Below are positions 21,595-32,725 of a DNA stretch of 64,000 nt, one piece after another. Position numbers and translations under genes: made by a program. The notes under the pieces were generated by a model. It had not been told where the DNA came from. It was given only the letters and a program-made list of their open reading frames with translations, and did not search any database. The DNA comes from Azorinus chamasolen (taxonomy: Eukaryota > Mollusca > Bivalvia > Cardiida > Solecurtidae): the NCBI GenBank assembly GCA_963576725.1, contig OY755240.1:33112620-33176619 (forward strand), in the 5' to 3' direction. Position 1 is the stretch's first letter. Every line of letters starts with the position of its first letter.

Positions 21595-21770
21595 GTGGGA
21601 CGAAAATAATACAGAAAGCTCCTTTCTTGCATTAAGCTACCACACTTTTTTGAGAAACCATTGACTAAATATCAAACTGATTGGGTCCTTATGAGACTCC
21701 GAGTTACTCGGCGTCTCATCTTGATGCAAGCTGTTTGGAAATGCGGGAGTCAGGTTGCCTCGGGTAGTGG
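21595..21770 (+). mobile_element. C scrap and D2 MITE
   Basis: 21595-21647: CAGAAAGCTCCTTTCTTGCA-TTAAGCTACC. 21648-21770: D2 flank GAGAAACCATTGACTAAATA, hairpin centre GACTCCGAGTTACTCGGCGT, right flank GCGGGAGTCAGG. Confidence 0.7.
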
Positions 21771-21865
21771 TGAACTAGATAAGAATTAAGCCGGTTCTGC
21801 TCTGTTGTACAGTAAAGACACATTCGGCATTCGTTCGCAACCAGGCATGTCCGTATAGTGTATGT

Positions 21866-22105
21866 AATCACTACATGAATATGCATATAAAATATGACAT
21901 CAGGAATATTGAACGTTTTGATTGTTATAACAGCATATGGATAAAGAATGGTTTGGCCATGGCAGAAACTGTAAAACCAGATGTACATTATTTCATAAGC
22001 AAACAGGGCATACATTGATCAGACGACTCCTACAGAAGCCGTCTGATCTGAGTCTACACTGTTTGCAAAAGCGTTAAAAGGTGCATATTTCGGGTAAAGA
22101 ATTAA
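21866..22105 (+). mobile_element. Family A MITE
   Basis: TACATGAATATGCATATAAA left body, hairpin about 22000-22067 (GACTCCTACAGAAGCCGTCT), right end CGGGTAAAGAATTAA. Confidence 0.8.
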
Positions 22106-22301
22106 CATAATTAAGAGCAAGGTCAAAATTCATTTAAAAAATCGAAAAAAGATAGATCTACTATTAACCGTTTATGAAGGCTATTTTTGGAGCTGGCGGT
22201 ATCTTGGTATGATTTTCAAGAATATTCTTAATCACGTATGATAAGCATTAGAACCAAGCAATTAATGCGAGGACAGAAACTCAATAACAGTTATAACCAT
22301 C

Positions 22302-22740
22302 TACAGCGACCGTCGAAAGTAAGTTTAATTCTGGAGTAGCTTAATGCAAGACGAGCGTTATGCTCTTCTAGGAGCTTTCGTCATTACTTTCTATTTGCAT
22401 TAAGCTATGTTTATTCATTATATGGTGGCTAAAGATAGGTTATAATGTGTATGCATTGTATAATTTGATGGTAATGCCCATCTGTTGAACGACCCACGGG
22501 ACATTGGAGAATATGTGACGTCCTTGTATTTTAAGTTACAGGTGACGCGCCTCTTTGTTGTCCCGCCCACTTTATCTTTATCATGTCACGTTACTGTCGT
22601 CTGCTGAAATGGTCGCCTGCTTCAAGAAAATCATGCTGTTGTCTCGATACGCATACAAATTGTGTGTCAAACAGGTTGTATCCCGATGAAACACCGGGAT
22701 ACTCGACGTCTCCTCCGGATCCAAACTGGGTGTACATATT
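22302..22740 (+). mobile_element. C MITE, then D remnant
   Basis: 22302-22442: CTACAGCGACCGTCG, hairpin GTAGCTTAATGCAAGACGAG. 22590-22740: TACTGTCGTCTGCTG, the inverted right end of D, and a hairpin with CGATGAAACACCGGGATACT. Confidence 0.65.
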
Positions 22741-23192
22741 ACCGCAAAATTAATGCACCAACAGCTCACCCAAGACTAAAACAATGATTGATGTATGCAC
22801 GTGTTTTGAGGTAATTTACAAATCCTTGACAGCTGTACATAAACATAGCTTTTAATTTTCATAAAAAGTAGACACATTCCGAGCGTCTACACGCTGGCAT
22901 TATTTTGCATTTTTGTCGGAAATACGTAACAAGGGTTTAGTGTTTTGCATTCTGTTGTGACTTAGATTGGTTAACGGATTTATTCATGAACTATGGGTGG
23001 AGTGTCTGGAACATACATTGACTATGGTAAGGTTTGGTCGGTATTTTCAATGTATCAAATATGTGTGTGCACGTTGCACGCTAGCAACTAATAAGCTATG
23101 CAATCAGTTTTGACCCAGATGAAACGTCGAATGCGTTGGCATGGTTGTTTAATCGCTTACCTGATGAATATACGTTTAAGAAATACTGGATG

Positions 23193-23386
23193 TACAGTAA
23201 AACCTCTATAAACCGGGCATGAAATTTAGTATAATATCCGTATTTGGGACTGGTGGTAGCTTAATGCAGGCTGGAAGTCATGCAGAAGCTTTCTGCATGA
23301 CTTTCACCCTGCATTAAGCAGCCACCTGCCTGAAGATATCTAACTTCTTCTCTACCAGAAATCCGGTTTTGAGGAGGTTTACTGTA
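23193..23386 (+). mobile_element. Family C MITE, complete, short hairpin loop
   Basis: TACAGTAAAACCTCTATAAA to GAGGAGGTTTACTGTA, 194 bp. The hairpin closes at GTCATGCAGAAGCTTTCTGC, ten bases shorter than the usual centre, yet still paired. Confidence 0.85.
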
Positions 23387-23399
23387 CGTTTCAGAATAA

Positions 23400-23580
23400 T
23401 GGCTGTATTTATAAATAAAAGCATTATAAACTGGGGGATCTTTCCATGGCAGACACTGTAGAATCACATCTCCGTTATTTCATAAGCAAACAGAGCAAAC
23501 TCTGTTCAGAAGGCTTCTACAGGAGTCACTATGTTTTGCAAAGACGTCAAAAGGCGTGTCTATGGGGTAAAGTGTGAACA
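23400..23580 (+). mobile_element. Family A MITE, left end lost
   Basis: CCATGGCAGACACTGTAGAA body, weakly paired hairpin at 23486-23540, TATGGGGTAAAG right end. Confidence 0.7.
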
Positions 23581-23603
23581 TTCTGAGTATGTGTGTTGAA
23601 GGG

Positions 23604-23820
23604 TTAAAATGTAGCAGCCAACAGCGTTTACAGACAACAATGATAAGCTCTCCCGATAGTATAATAGGCAAACATGTATATCTTGTATTTCTCGTCTCAA
23701 TCTTTTTAAAATGTCAGTACATGTGTCTACAAGTGAAGTAACTTGGCGTCTGATGAAGACCCAAACTGTTTGCAAAGATATCCTAAATGTGTTGACAAGT
23801 TGAAAAGGTTAACTAGTTTA
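23604..23820. mobile_element. Degraded D MITE
   Basis: TTAAAATGTAGCAGCCAACA start, hairpin remnant GTAACTTGGCGTCTGATGAA-GACCCAAAC, end AGTTGAAAAGGTTAA. Confidence 0.5.
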
Positions 23821-23827
23821 TTGACAG

Positions 23828-23993
23828 GTATTGTCGTCTGCAAATTGTGTTGTCTGCTGAAATTTTCTATTTTGAATTTTCTTTGTTTCAAAAACACAAT
23901 ACCCTGATCAGACGGTTCCTATTGGAGTCGTCTGATCTGGGTCGAATCTGTTTGTAAATGCATGAAAAAGCGTAGAAGGAAATGGTTAAAACA
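23828..23993. mobile_element. Chimera: D end joined to an A hairpin
   Basis: The left part is inverted D sequence (TTGTCGTCTGCAAATTGTGT, TTTGTTTCAAAAACACA). Without a gap follows an A hairpin (ACCCTGATCAGACGGTTCCT) and an A right end with AAGGAAATGGTTAA. Confidence 0.75.
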
Positions 23994-24240
23994 ACTATAC
24001 CTGGGCGTTCCGTCACTCCCTTTATATGAAAGATTATCTTATAAGATAACTTTTAAGTCCTGGTTTTGCAGTTTTTATGTTTTCCAAAATCGTCTAGGCT
24101 AGATATCAATACACGCATTCCAATGTCTCTGTGTTTTTGGTGTCAAATCTGTTTGAATTTACCAAATATACAGCTTGGAAGCAATTTAAGTAGAAAGGGC
24201 TAGATCTGGATCCATATTCACAAGTAGTTTGATTCTGTAT

Positions 24241-24404
24241 TTAACCCTTTCCTCCATAAATACGCCTTTCTACGCCTCTGTAAAAGTCACTTCTTGAAAC
24301 CATTTTGATAAATAGAGCATTTGCTCCATAGGAGCAAATGCTCTATTTATCACAATGGTTTCAAAACTAAACAATTGAATTCTATTCGTAGAGTAAAGCG
24401 TTAA
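24241..24404 (+). mobile_element. Chimera: A ends around a B hairpin
   Basis: Left end TTAACCCTTTCCTCCATAAA-TACGCC is A-type. The hairpin is a nearly perfect B palindrome (AAATAGAGCATTTGCTCC). The right end CGTAGAGTAAAGCGTTAA is again A-like. Total 164 bp. Confidence 0.8.
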
Positions 24405-24499
24405 ATACATTTAAATAAAAACATGTGTCGAAATCATTGGCAAAAGAAGCCACTTGTTCACAACTATGCAGGTAGAGCAACTATACGCAACTCTTTGCA

Positions 24500-24682
24500 T
24501 GCAAAGTCATTTTTCGTCTGCAACAAATGTCGTCTGCTTAAATTCTTAAAATAAACTTTCTCTCATTTCTTTACAAAATATTTGATCAATGTGACAAACA
24601 GTTTGGATCCTTATGCGGCGTCACATCTGGATCCAAACTGTTTGCATAGGTAATCACAGTTCCGGCGTCAGTGTGCAAATAG
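24500..24682 (-). mobile_element. Family D MITE
   Basis: TTTCGTCTGCAACAAATGTC start, short hairpin GGATCCTTATGCGGCGTCAC-ATCTGGATCC, then GGTAATCACAGTTCCGGC. Confidence 0.75.
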
Positions 24683-24781
24683 TTAACAGATGATAAACTT
24701 ACAATAATACATGTACATGAAGCTGCAGTTTTTGAGACAATCTCATATTTAGACTCAAAATGTTAGTGAATGTTGGCGATA

Positions 24782-24890
24782 TGCTCTAGATCTGTGCTGT
24801 AGATTTTGACCTAAATATGTGCTGTAGATTGTGACCTAGATCTGTGCTCTAGATTGTGACCTAGATCTGTACTCTAGAAGTTAGCCCTAG
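24782..24890. repeat. 27-bp repeat, four units
   Basis: CTAGATCTGTGCTCTAGATT-GTGAC repeats four times with small changes. Confidence 0.85.
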
Positions 24891-24934
24891 ATGTTGGATG
24901 TAATGTATAACTCGTGTCTAACTGTTACTGCCGC

Positions 24935-25060
24935 ATGGTTGTTAACCATATGTTTGCAGAAAGCGAGTGCACTGACATTTGCAAACAGAGTAGACCCATA
25001 TCAGAAGGCTCCTAGTCTGTCATTCAAAATCCTAAAGCAAATCTTAAGTGTTTTTTATGA
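24935..25060 (+). mobile_element. Family F fragment
   Basis: GAAAGCGAGTGCACTGACAT flank, left arm GCAAACAGAGTAGACCCATA, and GTCATTCAAAATCCT right flank; the right arm is largely lost. Confidence 0.55.
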
Positions 25061-25199
25061 TGAACGTACTGTATTGTTAAACAATGACGGACCATTTCAG
25101 CATTCCGACGGGTTGTATATTAAACACTGCCCATGTCACCTAAACTATGTCAGTGTCCTTGTAACGACAATGTAATATGACGCTTGGTTAATGTATACA

Positions 25200-25900
25200 C
25201 AGTAAAACCCCTCTAAACCGGAATTCTAATAGAGAAGTTTTTATTTTTTAAACATTTAGGCAGATGGCTGCTTAATGCAGGATGAAAGTAAAGCAGAAAG
25301 CTTCCAGATGCATTTTCTGTACCTGTATATATATATGTAGTAGCACTATTAGTAATATGAGTCCAAAGGAAAAGCCCTCACAGAGCTGCAGACAAGTGGC
25401 GTACTTGGAACACCAGTTTGAAATGTGTTTGTTATATTTTCCCGCCAAACCCTATATTGCTGCTACTCATTAGAATCTCCTCTCTGGGGCATTTCTAAAG
25501 AGTAGCTTCAAGATAGGATTTAGCAGAGAAATACCAGTAGACATCGTATCTGCAGCTCTGCTGTCTTAGGATGAGTAGTTACTCAAATTGCACCGTTGAA
25601 GAGAAAAGAATATTTGCTAGAAAGATAAAGGTGACAAAAATGGCACATTCGACCTTTTTTCTATCAGATAACTAAAGTTTAGAGTAGGTTTTCAACAGTA
25701 GTTTACTTTCGTTTCCTACCTAAATAAGGCTTTCGTCTACTGCAGGAAGCATTCTCAACTCTAAAGAAGCACAATTAGAAGTGAACACATACTTCCTTAA
25801 ACCCTCCCTTTTCATGCTAAGTTCCACCTGACTCGGTGTCTTACAATGTATCAGGATCCAGGCTTTTTGACACTCGGCCAGTAGTTTCCCAACAGATTTC
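25200..25900. mobile_element. Fragments of C, G and D2; no gene
   Basis: 25200-25330: CAGTAAAACCCCTCTAAACC and half a C hairpin. 25435-25535: family G (CCGCCAAACCCTATATTG, inverted further on). 25815-25900: D2 remnant (GACTCGGTGTC, GACACTCGGCC). I see nothing coding. Confidence 0.55.
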
Positions 25901-26096
25901 ACTGTCGGTTAAAGGTTGGGTCGACCAGAGTAGCCTTTTTAGCATAAGAAGGATTAAATGAACATAATTGATGCAACAATAACCTACTGACTAGATTCTA
26001 CAAAGTTTGTTTCTCAAATTAATTTTTCAAAGGTGATCCAAAGAATATTTGTAGAACCCTCTCCCCTTTCAAACGATTTGTACTGGTTCACAAAAA

Positions 26097-26510
26097 ACAT
26101 ACAGTGAATTCTCCCTAATCCGAACTTTTAGTAAAAAGTGAGAACATTTTAGGTAGGCAACTTCTTCATGCTTGGCGAAAAATGTACAGAAAGCTTGCTA
26201 TGCCATGCTATGCCATGCATTAACCCTTCGCTTGCTGAATTTTAAAATACATTTCTCCTTCTTTACCTATGCCCTGTTGTATTATTACATATATCTTCAC
26301 TGTGTACAGGTATTTCGCTGTGCAATCACTGCTGTGTAATGCACTGGTTGCACAATCAACTTGTAAATAGTGCAGACCCTGATGAGACAGCTCCTGCAGG
26401 AGCTGTCTCATCTGGGTCTTCACTATTTACAGGTAGGTATATTGACGTGAATAGCAAGCGAAGGGTTAAGCTACAACTACAACTACTACATTTGATTGCA
26501 TTAAACATAC
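26097..26510 (+). mobile_element. Family C MITE interrupted by family E
   Basis: Left part TACAGTGAATTCTCCCTAAT to ATGCATTAA; after the E element the C sequence resumes as TTAAGCTACAACTAC. In uninterrupted C copies this reads GCATTAAGCTACC, so E entered at that TTAA. Confidence 0.8.
26220..26469 (+). mobile_element. Family E MITE, complete, nested in C
   Basis: 250 bp including both TTAA. Ends TTAACCCTTCGCTTGCTGAA and AGCAAGCGAAGGGTTAA form the inverted repeats. The hairpin (about 26359-26430) has arms TGTAAATAGTGCAGACCCTG and GGGTCTTCACTATTTACA around CTCCTGCAGGAG. It is nearly identical to the copy at 36735. Confidence 0.9.
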
Positions 26511-26519
26511 AGCGACGTT

Positions 26520-26908
26520 TATAGCAAATTCAATATTACAAAGATAAAGGACATATAGTTTACAGAGAAACAAAAATGCATAATTTAATATATATATAGA
26601 AATTCAAGTAGTATAAAATTTCATGCAATTTCTCATCATATTTACTTATGGCACGAGACTCTAATCAAGTTTGCATTATAAATGAATTTTGCCAAATTAT
26701 TTAGTGTTGATTTTGAGGTATTTGATAATAATGAAACAAGTTTATTTATGTTGGACCGTGAACAGTAATATGGTTTAAAGTATTTCTTCCTCAGTTATCT
26801 AAATTTTGGACAGATAAGCAAAACGTGATATTCGTTTTCTATCATTTTTAAGTTACAATTGTTGCATATGCGTTGATCACGAGTAATATTTGTGGAACGA
26901 CCTGTTTC
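26520..26908. other. AT-rich sequence of unknown nature
   Basis: No family from the window and no coding signal. It could be the tail of an older transposon, but I cannot name one. Confidence 0.35.
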
Positions 26909-26910
26909 TA

Positions 26911-27104
26911 TACAGTAAACTCTCGATTATTGGAACACTAAAATACGTATTATTATCGATCTTTAAGACAGGTGGTAGCTTAATGCATGGTGAAAGTCAT
27001 ACAGAAAGCTCCTCTAGGAATGCATGACTTTCACCATGCATTAAGCAGCTAAAGGGTCTAAATTCTTCTATACAGAAAATTAGAATAATCGAGATTTTTA
27101 CTGT
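26911..27104 (+). mobile_element. Family C-like MITE with different outer ends
   Basis: TACAGTAAACTCTCGATTAT and AATAATCGAGATTTTTACTG are a pogo/Tigger-like end pair, while the hairpin is the usual C one (TCATACAGAAAGCTCC). Confidence 0.8.
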
Positions 27105-27257
27105 TTTTAAATCTTGTGAGGATCATGAAAGCAGTCACCTGTCAAAAAAGTGCTCAAGTCTTATTTACTAAAACTTCAGGATAGAGAAGTTTTTACTGTA
27201 TATGCACTCTTCATTTATAATATCATAATACATGTACGTACCTCCTTATTGTGTTTG

Positions 27258-27505
27258 ATGTTTAACCCGTCACAGCGTACAGGTGGCACCTTTGCATACA
27301 GAGTAAACCCAGATCACGCGGTTCCTATAGGAGCCGTCTAATCCGGGCTTGATCTGATGTCTATGGAACTAATTAGACCCAGTCCTACATGTACGAATAT
27401 TGCCATGACCAAACTATTTTCTGTTCATATGCCAGTAGAAAAGTTCAGCTTATTAATATTCATGACATCCTTGTTTCCTGCATAAACCTTCATGAGGTAA
27501 ATACT
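27258..27505 (-). mobile_element. Family A-type MITE
   Basis: TTAACCCGTCACAGCGTACA left end, hairpin centre GCGGTTCCTATAGGAGCCGT, inverted A body (TTATTAATATTCATGACATC). Confidence 0.65.
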
Positions 27506-27581
27506 TGATGCGGTAAGTACGTTTTGTCCAACACGCGTCGCTGAACTTAACACTGGGTTTGTCTCTAACATTCTTTCTAGA

Positions 27582-27830
27582 TTAACCCTTTCCCTGTTCT
27601 ATATTTAGTCCAAATTTCAATACCTACTGAATATTCATGGCAAAAGAGTTATGATGAAATATGGAAGGTGGAATATTGTAGCCATTTTAGAAAGTAAAGA
27701 AACAGATCTATCAAATTCCACTAGCAAACAGAGCAGACCCTGATCAGACGGCTCCTATAGGAGCCGTCTGATCTGGGTCTACTCTGTTTGCAAATGCGTG
27801 AAAACACGTTTATATGAGGGAAAGGGTTAA
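27582..27830 (+). mobile_element. Family A2 MITE, complete reference copy
   Basis: 249 bp, TTAACCCTTTCCCTGTTCTA to TGAGGGAAAGGGTTAA. The 68-bp palindrome at 27724-27791 pairs at 32 of 34 positions around CTCCTATAGGAG. The two mismatches are GAGC/GAGT and CCCT/CCCA. Confidence 0.92.
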
Positions 27831-28348
27831 GGAATGATAATATTTGGATAATTTCACATTTAATAGTATTTACGTCAGCCCAGTTTATGTACCGTATAAT
27901 AAAGTGTACAAATAAACAGGCTTTATCCGTTAGTCTGCTGTGGGTGTATAAATGATTACCTCGGTAACTCCACGTCTCATCAGGATCCAAACTGATACTC
28001 TGGCCGTATTGTTTAAAAGGAAATGAGATATAAACCAACTATAAGTCCTTGATAGTTTTACCAACACAGGTATGCTCGGCAGGCTAAAGGTTAACACTAT
28101 TAGTTTATCTCCAAGTCTTGCTTGAAATGGGAATGTACAGGTTGCACTGCTATTGTTCATAAATCTAATAATACAAGGGATACGATATATTTTACATGTA
28201 TGGAATATTTTTCAGAGAATATCCCTTTTTCTCAAATTTAAGTGGAGATCAAAATATGCAATCGTATGCCAAATTAGCAAAACGACATTTAGGATACACA
28301 ATATCAACTGCGTGAACAGCTGTGCGTCCAATAGATACATGGACCTGT

Positions 28349-28665
28349 AACACTTTAGTCCATTGATAAGCCTATATGACATGTTTTTGCAAACAGAATA
28401 GACCAAAATCAGATGGTTCATGTTGGAGTCGTCTGATCAGATTTCGCATTGTTGGCTTATTGAATACCTTTGATCATACTCAATACGAGTGCTCAATTGT
28501 TTTGTGTACCAGTATGAAATAATTAGTTAATGGATATCTACGTAAGAAATAATGACTTCATCAATATTAATAAACTGGTTTTTATAATCGTATATAAACA
28601 CATGAGTTTTTAGCCCTGACAGAAACTGTAGAGTCAGATCTCGTATATCATTGCATATACAAGCA
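28349..28665. mobile_element. Two broken A MITEs
   Basis: 28349-28470: minus copy with CAAACAGAATAGACCAAAAT and GTCGTCTGATCAGATT. 28525-28665: plus copy (TACGTAAGAAATAATGACTT) that stops at the hairpin's left foot. Confidence 0.65.
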
Positions 28666-28669
28666 GTAG

Positions 28670-28975
28670 TATAATATACACATTTTACATTAAATCAGAT
28701 TACTATTATTATATCTCATACTTGCTGGGGGTCTCTTGGTACAAACAAGTTAACAAGAACGCCCAGTTTTGACAGTTACATGACACGTTACAGTACGACT
28801 GTAATAAGCGACTGACAACTCGGTGACTGTATTGACTGTGATTGTATTGCTTCAGGCCGAGTTGTCCAACAAAATGTCGTAATTATGACCAGCAAACGTT
28901 TCTTTATCTTAGCCACAGAAAAGTCATTGACCTTTGTCGTCTAAAGTTAGTAAGCTTAGTTTACCAGGGTTTATT
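28670..28975. other. No gene recognised
   Basis: Sequence without a visible feature. Confidence 0.35.
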
Positions 28976-28979
28976 TTCA

Positions 28980-29175
28980 ACACTTTATCTCATGAATATT
29001 TATGAATATAGATGAACTGGATTGTTACATTGGAATATGAACAGTGACATTTGGCCATGGCAGAAACTGTAGAATCACAGCTATAAACCTCCATAAGCAA
29101 ACAGAGCAGACCTGACCTAACGGCCCCTAACAGGAACCATCTGACTTTGAAATACTCTGTTTGCAGAATTGTTAA
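28980..29175 (+). mobile_element. Family A MITE
   Basis: ACACTTTATCTCATGAATAT left, poorly paired hairpin at 29096-29165, shares its right TTAA with the next element. Confidence 0.75.
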
Positions 29176-29422
29176 AACACTTTACTCCATGAATATTCAT
29201 GTAAGAAATAATAACATCGTGAATATCAATTATATTAATTTTAGAATGGCATATTAACACGGAGACGTTTTGCCAACGGAGAAACCGTGGAATACATATC
29301 TATATTATGTCATAAGCAAACAGAGCAGACCCTGATCAGACGACTCCTACAGGAACCGCCTGGTCTGGGTCTATTCTGTTTGAAAAGACGTAGAAAGACG
29401 TGTTTATGGAGGAAATGGTTAA
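29172..29422 (+). mobile_element. Family A MITE, complete reference copy
   Basis: 251 bp from TTAAAACACTTTACTCCATG to ATGGAGGAAATGGTTAA; body TTTTGCCAACGGAGAAACC, hairpin from 29315. Confidence 0.88.
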
Positions 29423-29549
29423 AAGGCATAATATTTATCTGTGCGGCAAAGCGAGAAATATCTTCAATACACAATAGTACATGTTAATTATGAGGTAGAG
29501 TCAAGAGCATCAAATAGGAGGAGTATTTAGAAACTCTGATGAATATAGT

Positions 29550-29660
29550 TCTGATATTTCTCAGTCAACCCCTCTCTTGCTACCATTCATTAAAGTCACG
29601 TGAGAAAGTCGATTCTAAGGAGTAGCAGCAAGATATTGATTAGTTTGAAAAGTACGAGAT
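29550..29660. repeat. Family G inverted repeat
   Basis: TATTTCTCAGTCAACCCCTC pairs loosely with the inverted arm ending near 29650; GATTCTAAGGAGTAGC lies inside. Confidence 0.55.
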
Positions 29661-29756
29661 GTTTTAGACCGGTACTCTTGCAAAGACCAAGGCGCTCTGT
29701 GTGATCAGGGGCTGCACTGTTTGACACCCATCAGCGCCTATAGTGTTTCGTTATAT

Positions 29757-30015
29757 TTAACCTTTCCCTATATACACGCCTCCCTACGCCTATGCAAACA
29801 GAGTAGACACTGATCAGCGTTTGCTCTGTTTGCCTATAGTATAATTTAGATCTGATTCTACAGTTTCTGCCATAGCCAAAAGGTCCTATGAAACACGTGA
29901 CCTTTTGGCTTTGGTAAATCCGTTTCTGTGTTAATATGCCATTACAAAAATTGAACTTATTAATATTTATGATGTCATTTTATCTCATATTAACATTGAA
30001 CAGGGAAATGGTTAA
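29757..30015 (-). mobile_element. Family A MITE with an extra internal hairpin
   Basis: TTAACCTTTCCCTATATACA left, short hairpin, A body, GGGAAATGGTTAA right. GCCAAAAGGTCC ... GACCTTTTGGC near 29875-29912 adds a second small palindrome. Confidence 0.8.
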
Positions 30016-30394
30016 GTGATGGTAACCTGGTGGCTTGCTAGGGGCTACCCTGTTCGACTAATTTAGTTTGCACGCTTGTTCAGTGTATCGGCTGACATGT
30101 GACAACATACAGTAGACGAAACAAATCTTGAAACATTTTGCACAGTTCAGCTTAATATTTCAAAGCTTGATATTTTGTATAGTTCCACTGCACTAGCGAT
30201 TCTCACGAGATTGGATACAAAGGCATGTACATGGCCCAGGTGGTACAATGGTGTGCACAAGTTTCATAACCATACTGTAACAAGCTCGGTTTTTCTGACA
30301 TAGTGCATCCTCGTCTAGTTCCAGTGTGGTTGACAATGGCGATGACACACCAAGCACAAAACTTTGACCCGACTTTTTGTGCGCTGCTTAAACC
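30016..30394. other. No gene recognised
   Basis: No repeat family or coding signal seen. Confidence 0.35.
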
Positions 30395-30684
30395 GTTGTC
30401 TGTAGATAGTGTCGCCTGCCTTAATATTCAATGCGATCGGGAATTCCTATTCTATCCAAAAAATAAATATGTAAGTTAACCAAAGCGCTGTTAAGTATTG
30501 TCATATTCAAAATGTGCCGTATACGCAAATATTTAATATGATTTTTCTTCCTTTTTGTTTAAAAAACATAACCATAATATCAAATAGTCTGGATGCTGAT
30601 GATACACCGATTAATTCATCGTCTCATCTGGATCCAAACGGTTTAGGTAATCACAGATTAGCCATTGGCTGTGAAAGGGTTTAA
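30395..30684 (-). mobile_element. Family D MITE, with insertion
   Basis: ACCGTTGTCTGTAGATAGTG is the inverted right end, hairpin GGATGCTGATGATACACCGA ... CGTCTCATCTGGATCC, then GGTAATCACAGATTAGCCAT. Confidence 0.65.
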
Positions 30685-30895
30685 ATAGTTGTGACCTAAT
30701 GAGGTGGAACATTTTATTGATAATCACGATTGTAAGTGCAACATTCAGTTGTCCGCTTTGGGGTTTGTCATCCATTTTGTGTTCTACATTTCAATACACT
30801 TCAAATCAATCAGTATTTCAAAAGGTGACATTACTAATTTCCAGTATTAGATCAGGACCCACACTTTGAGCAACAGGATAACTGCCAATATCTAA

Positions 30896-31160
30896 TATTT
30901 ACTCCATAAATACGCCGTTTTTATGCCTTTGCAAACAGAGTAGACCCAAATCAGACGGCTCCTATATGAGCCGTCTGATCCGGATCTACTCTGTTTCCTA
31001 TTCTTATTCTACAGTTTCTTATGAAATATGGAGATCCGATTCTACAGTTTCTCTAATGGCCAAACACTCCTGTGTTTAAACGCGATTTTGAAATTTAATC
31101 TAATCAATATTTATGATGTCATTACTTCTTACATGAATACTCAGAGCATAAAGTGTTAAA
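30896..31160 (-). mobile_element. Family A MITE
   Basis: ATTTACTCCATAAATACGCC, well-paired hairpin from 30931, a duplicated GATTCTACAGTTTCT, and a right end GCATAAAGTGTTAA that becomes part of the next array. Confidence 0.85.
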
Positions 31161-31510
31161 CCTATACCCGAATACTATCCACGCAAGACTCCTCACAGTA
31201 TAAAGTGTTAAACCTATACCCGAATACTATCCACGCAAGACTCCTCACAGTATAAAGTGTTAAACCTATACCCGAATACTATCCACGCAAGACTCCTCAC
31301 AGTATAAAGTGTTAAACCTATACCCGAATACTATCCATGCAAGACTCCTCACAGTATAAAGTGTTAACCCTATACCCGAATACTATCCACGCAAGACTCC
31401 TCACAGTATAAAGTGTTAAACATATACCCGAATACTATCCACGCAAGACTCCTCACAGCATAAAGTGTTAAACCTATACCCGAATACTATCCACGCAAGA
31501 CTCCTCACAT
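31147..31510. repeat. 52-bp minisatellite including an A terminus
   Basis: Seven nearly identical units of ACAGTATAAAGTGTTAAACC-TATACCCGAATACTATCCAC-GCAAGACTCCTC. The TATAAAGTGTTAA part is the end of the preceding A element. Confidence 0.92.
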
Positions 31511-31548
31511 TATAAAAGTCCATTTAATTCCTGTATTGAACATATGAT

Positions 31549-32068
31549 TTAAGCCTTTCTCTGTTCAATATTCATGTAAGAAATAATAGCGTCATGAATA
31601 AATATTAGCTGAACTTTTATCATGCAAACTTTTCAAGGGTAGATAGCTAGATTGATTTATTTAGCATCTAAACTGGCATACAATTTACAAGATATTAATA
31701 CATAAAATGACATATTTGAAAATTGGTAGAATCAAAATTGTAAGGATTTCCATATAAATATAAATATTACATAGAAGCAATTTTTAATCACAGTTATATT
31801 GACATGTTACAGTAGTATAGTCAATAAGATGGTATAATATGGTAAAATGATGATGATAAAATATAAATCTAAGTTGACTTTGATCATGACTTGGAAGGGT
31901 ATGCCGATGAAATGTTTTGCTTTGACAAAAACTGCAGAAACAGATCTATATCACATTTAAAGCAATATAAGAGACCCTGATCAGACGGTCCATATAGGAG
32001 CAGTTTGATCTGGGTCTACTCTGTTTGCAAATGCGAGAAAGGGCGTTTATATGAGGGAAGGGTTTAGT
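31549..32068 (+). mobile_element. Family A MITE interrupted by ~260 bp
   Basis: Left end TTAAGCCTTTCTCTGTTCAA to about 31627, then AT-rich unknown sequence, then the A body resumes near 31893 (TTTGACAAAAACTGCAGAAA) with hairpin and TATGAGGGAAGGGTTTA. Confidence 0.7.
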
Positions 32069-32383
32069 ATATTTATTGTCAATCGTAGAATCGTACAATC
32101 GTAGAATCGTACAGAATCACACCTGTAACGTACATGTATATACAAACAGGTCAGACGGTGGTCTGGGTCTGCCTTGATTGCAAACGTGTAAAAAACATTA
32201 TCGTGTAACGATTAAGCAAAGTGTTACTTTGGTATAAGTTGTTATTCACGAGTTGTTATTTCGAACTAAAATGCATTGTTCGGTTGTTATCCTGATAAGC
32301 ATGCAGAGACGAGTTAATTTGCTGTCTTGTCTCGATCATACCACTCAGATTCGTCCAGTTGTGTACGTGCCTAATGTTAATAG

Positions 32384-32500
32384 CGTGTGTGTGTGTGTGT
32401 TTGTGTGTGTGTGTGCTCGCGCGCGTGTGTGTGTGTGCGTGTGTGTGTGTCTGCCTGTGTGTCTGTGTCAGTGTGTGTTTGTATGGAGGGGGGGGGGGAA
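32384..32500. repeat. TG microsatellite with poly-G
   Basis: TGTGTG with CGCGCG inside, ending in a run of ten G. The Cys/Val- and His/Thr-rich open frames are artefacts. Confidence 0.95.
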
Positions 32501-32725
32501 TACTCTGCACGATATACAGTGGTGAAATTTTGATATCCTAATTACTCTAAATATTCAAAAGGTTTGATCCGATTATACACTTTTGTTAGTATGCTTAATT
32601 AAACCTCATCACAATGATGTAAAATTGTCTTACTTAGTTAAATACAAACCGATGTAGAGGGGAGTCCGGGTGTCCGAATGTTCAAGATAAATATGTTAAC
32701 ATATTGATGATATTCAATCATATAA

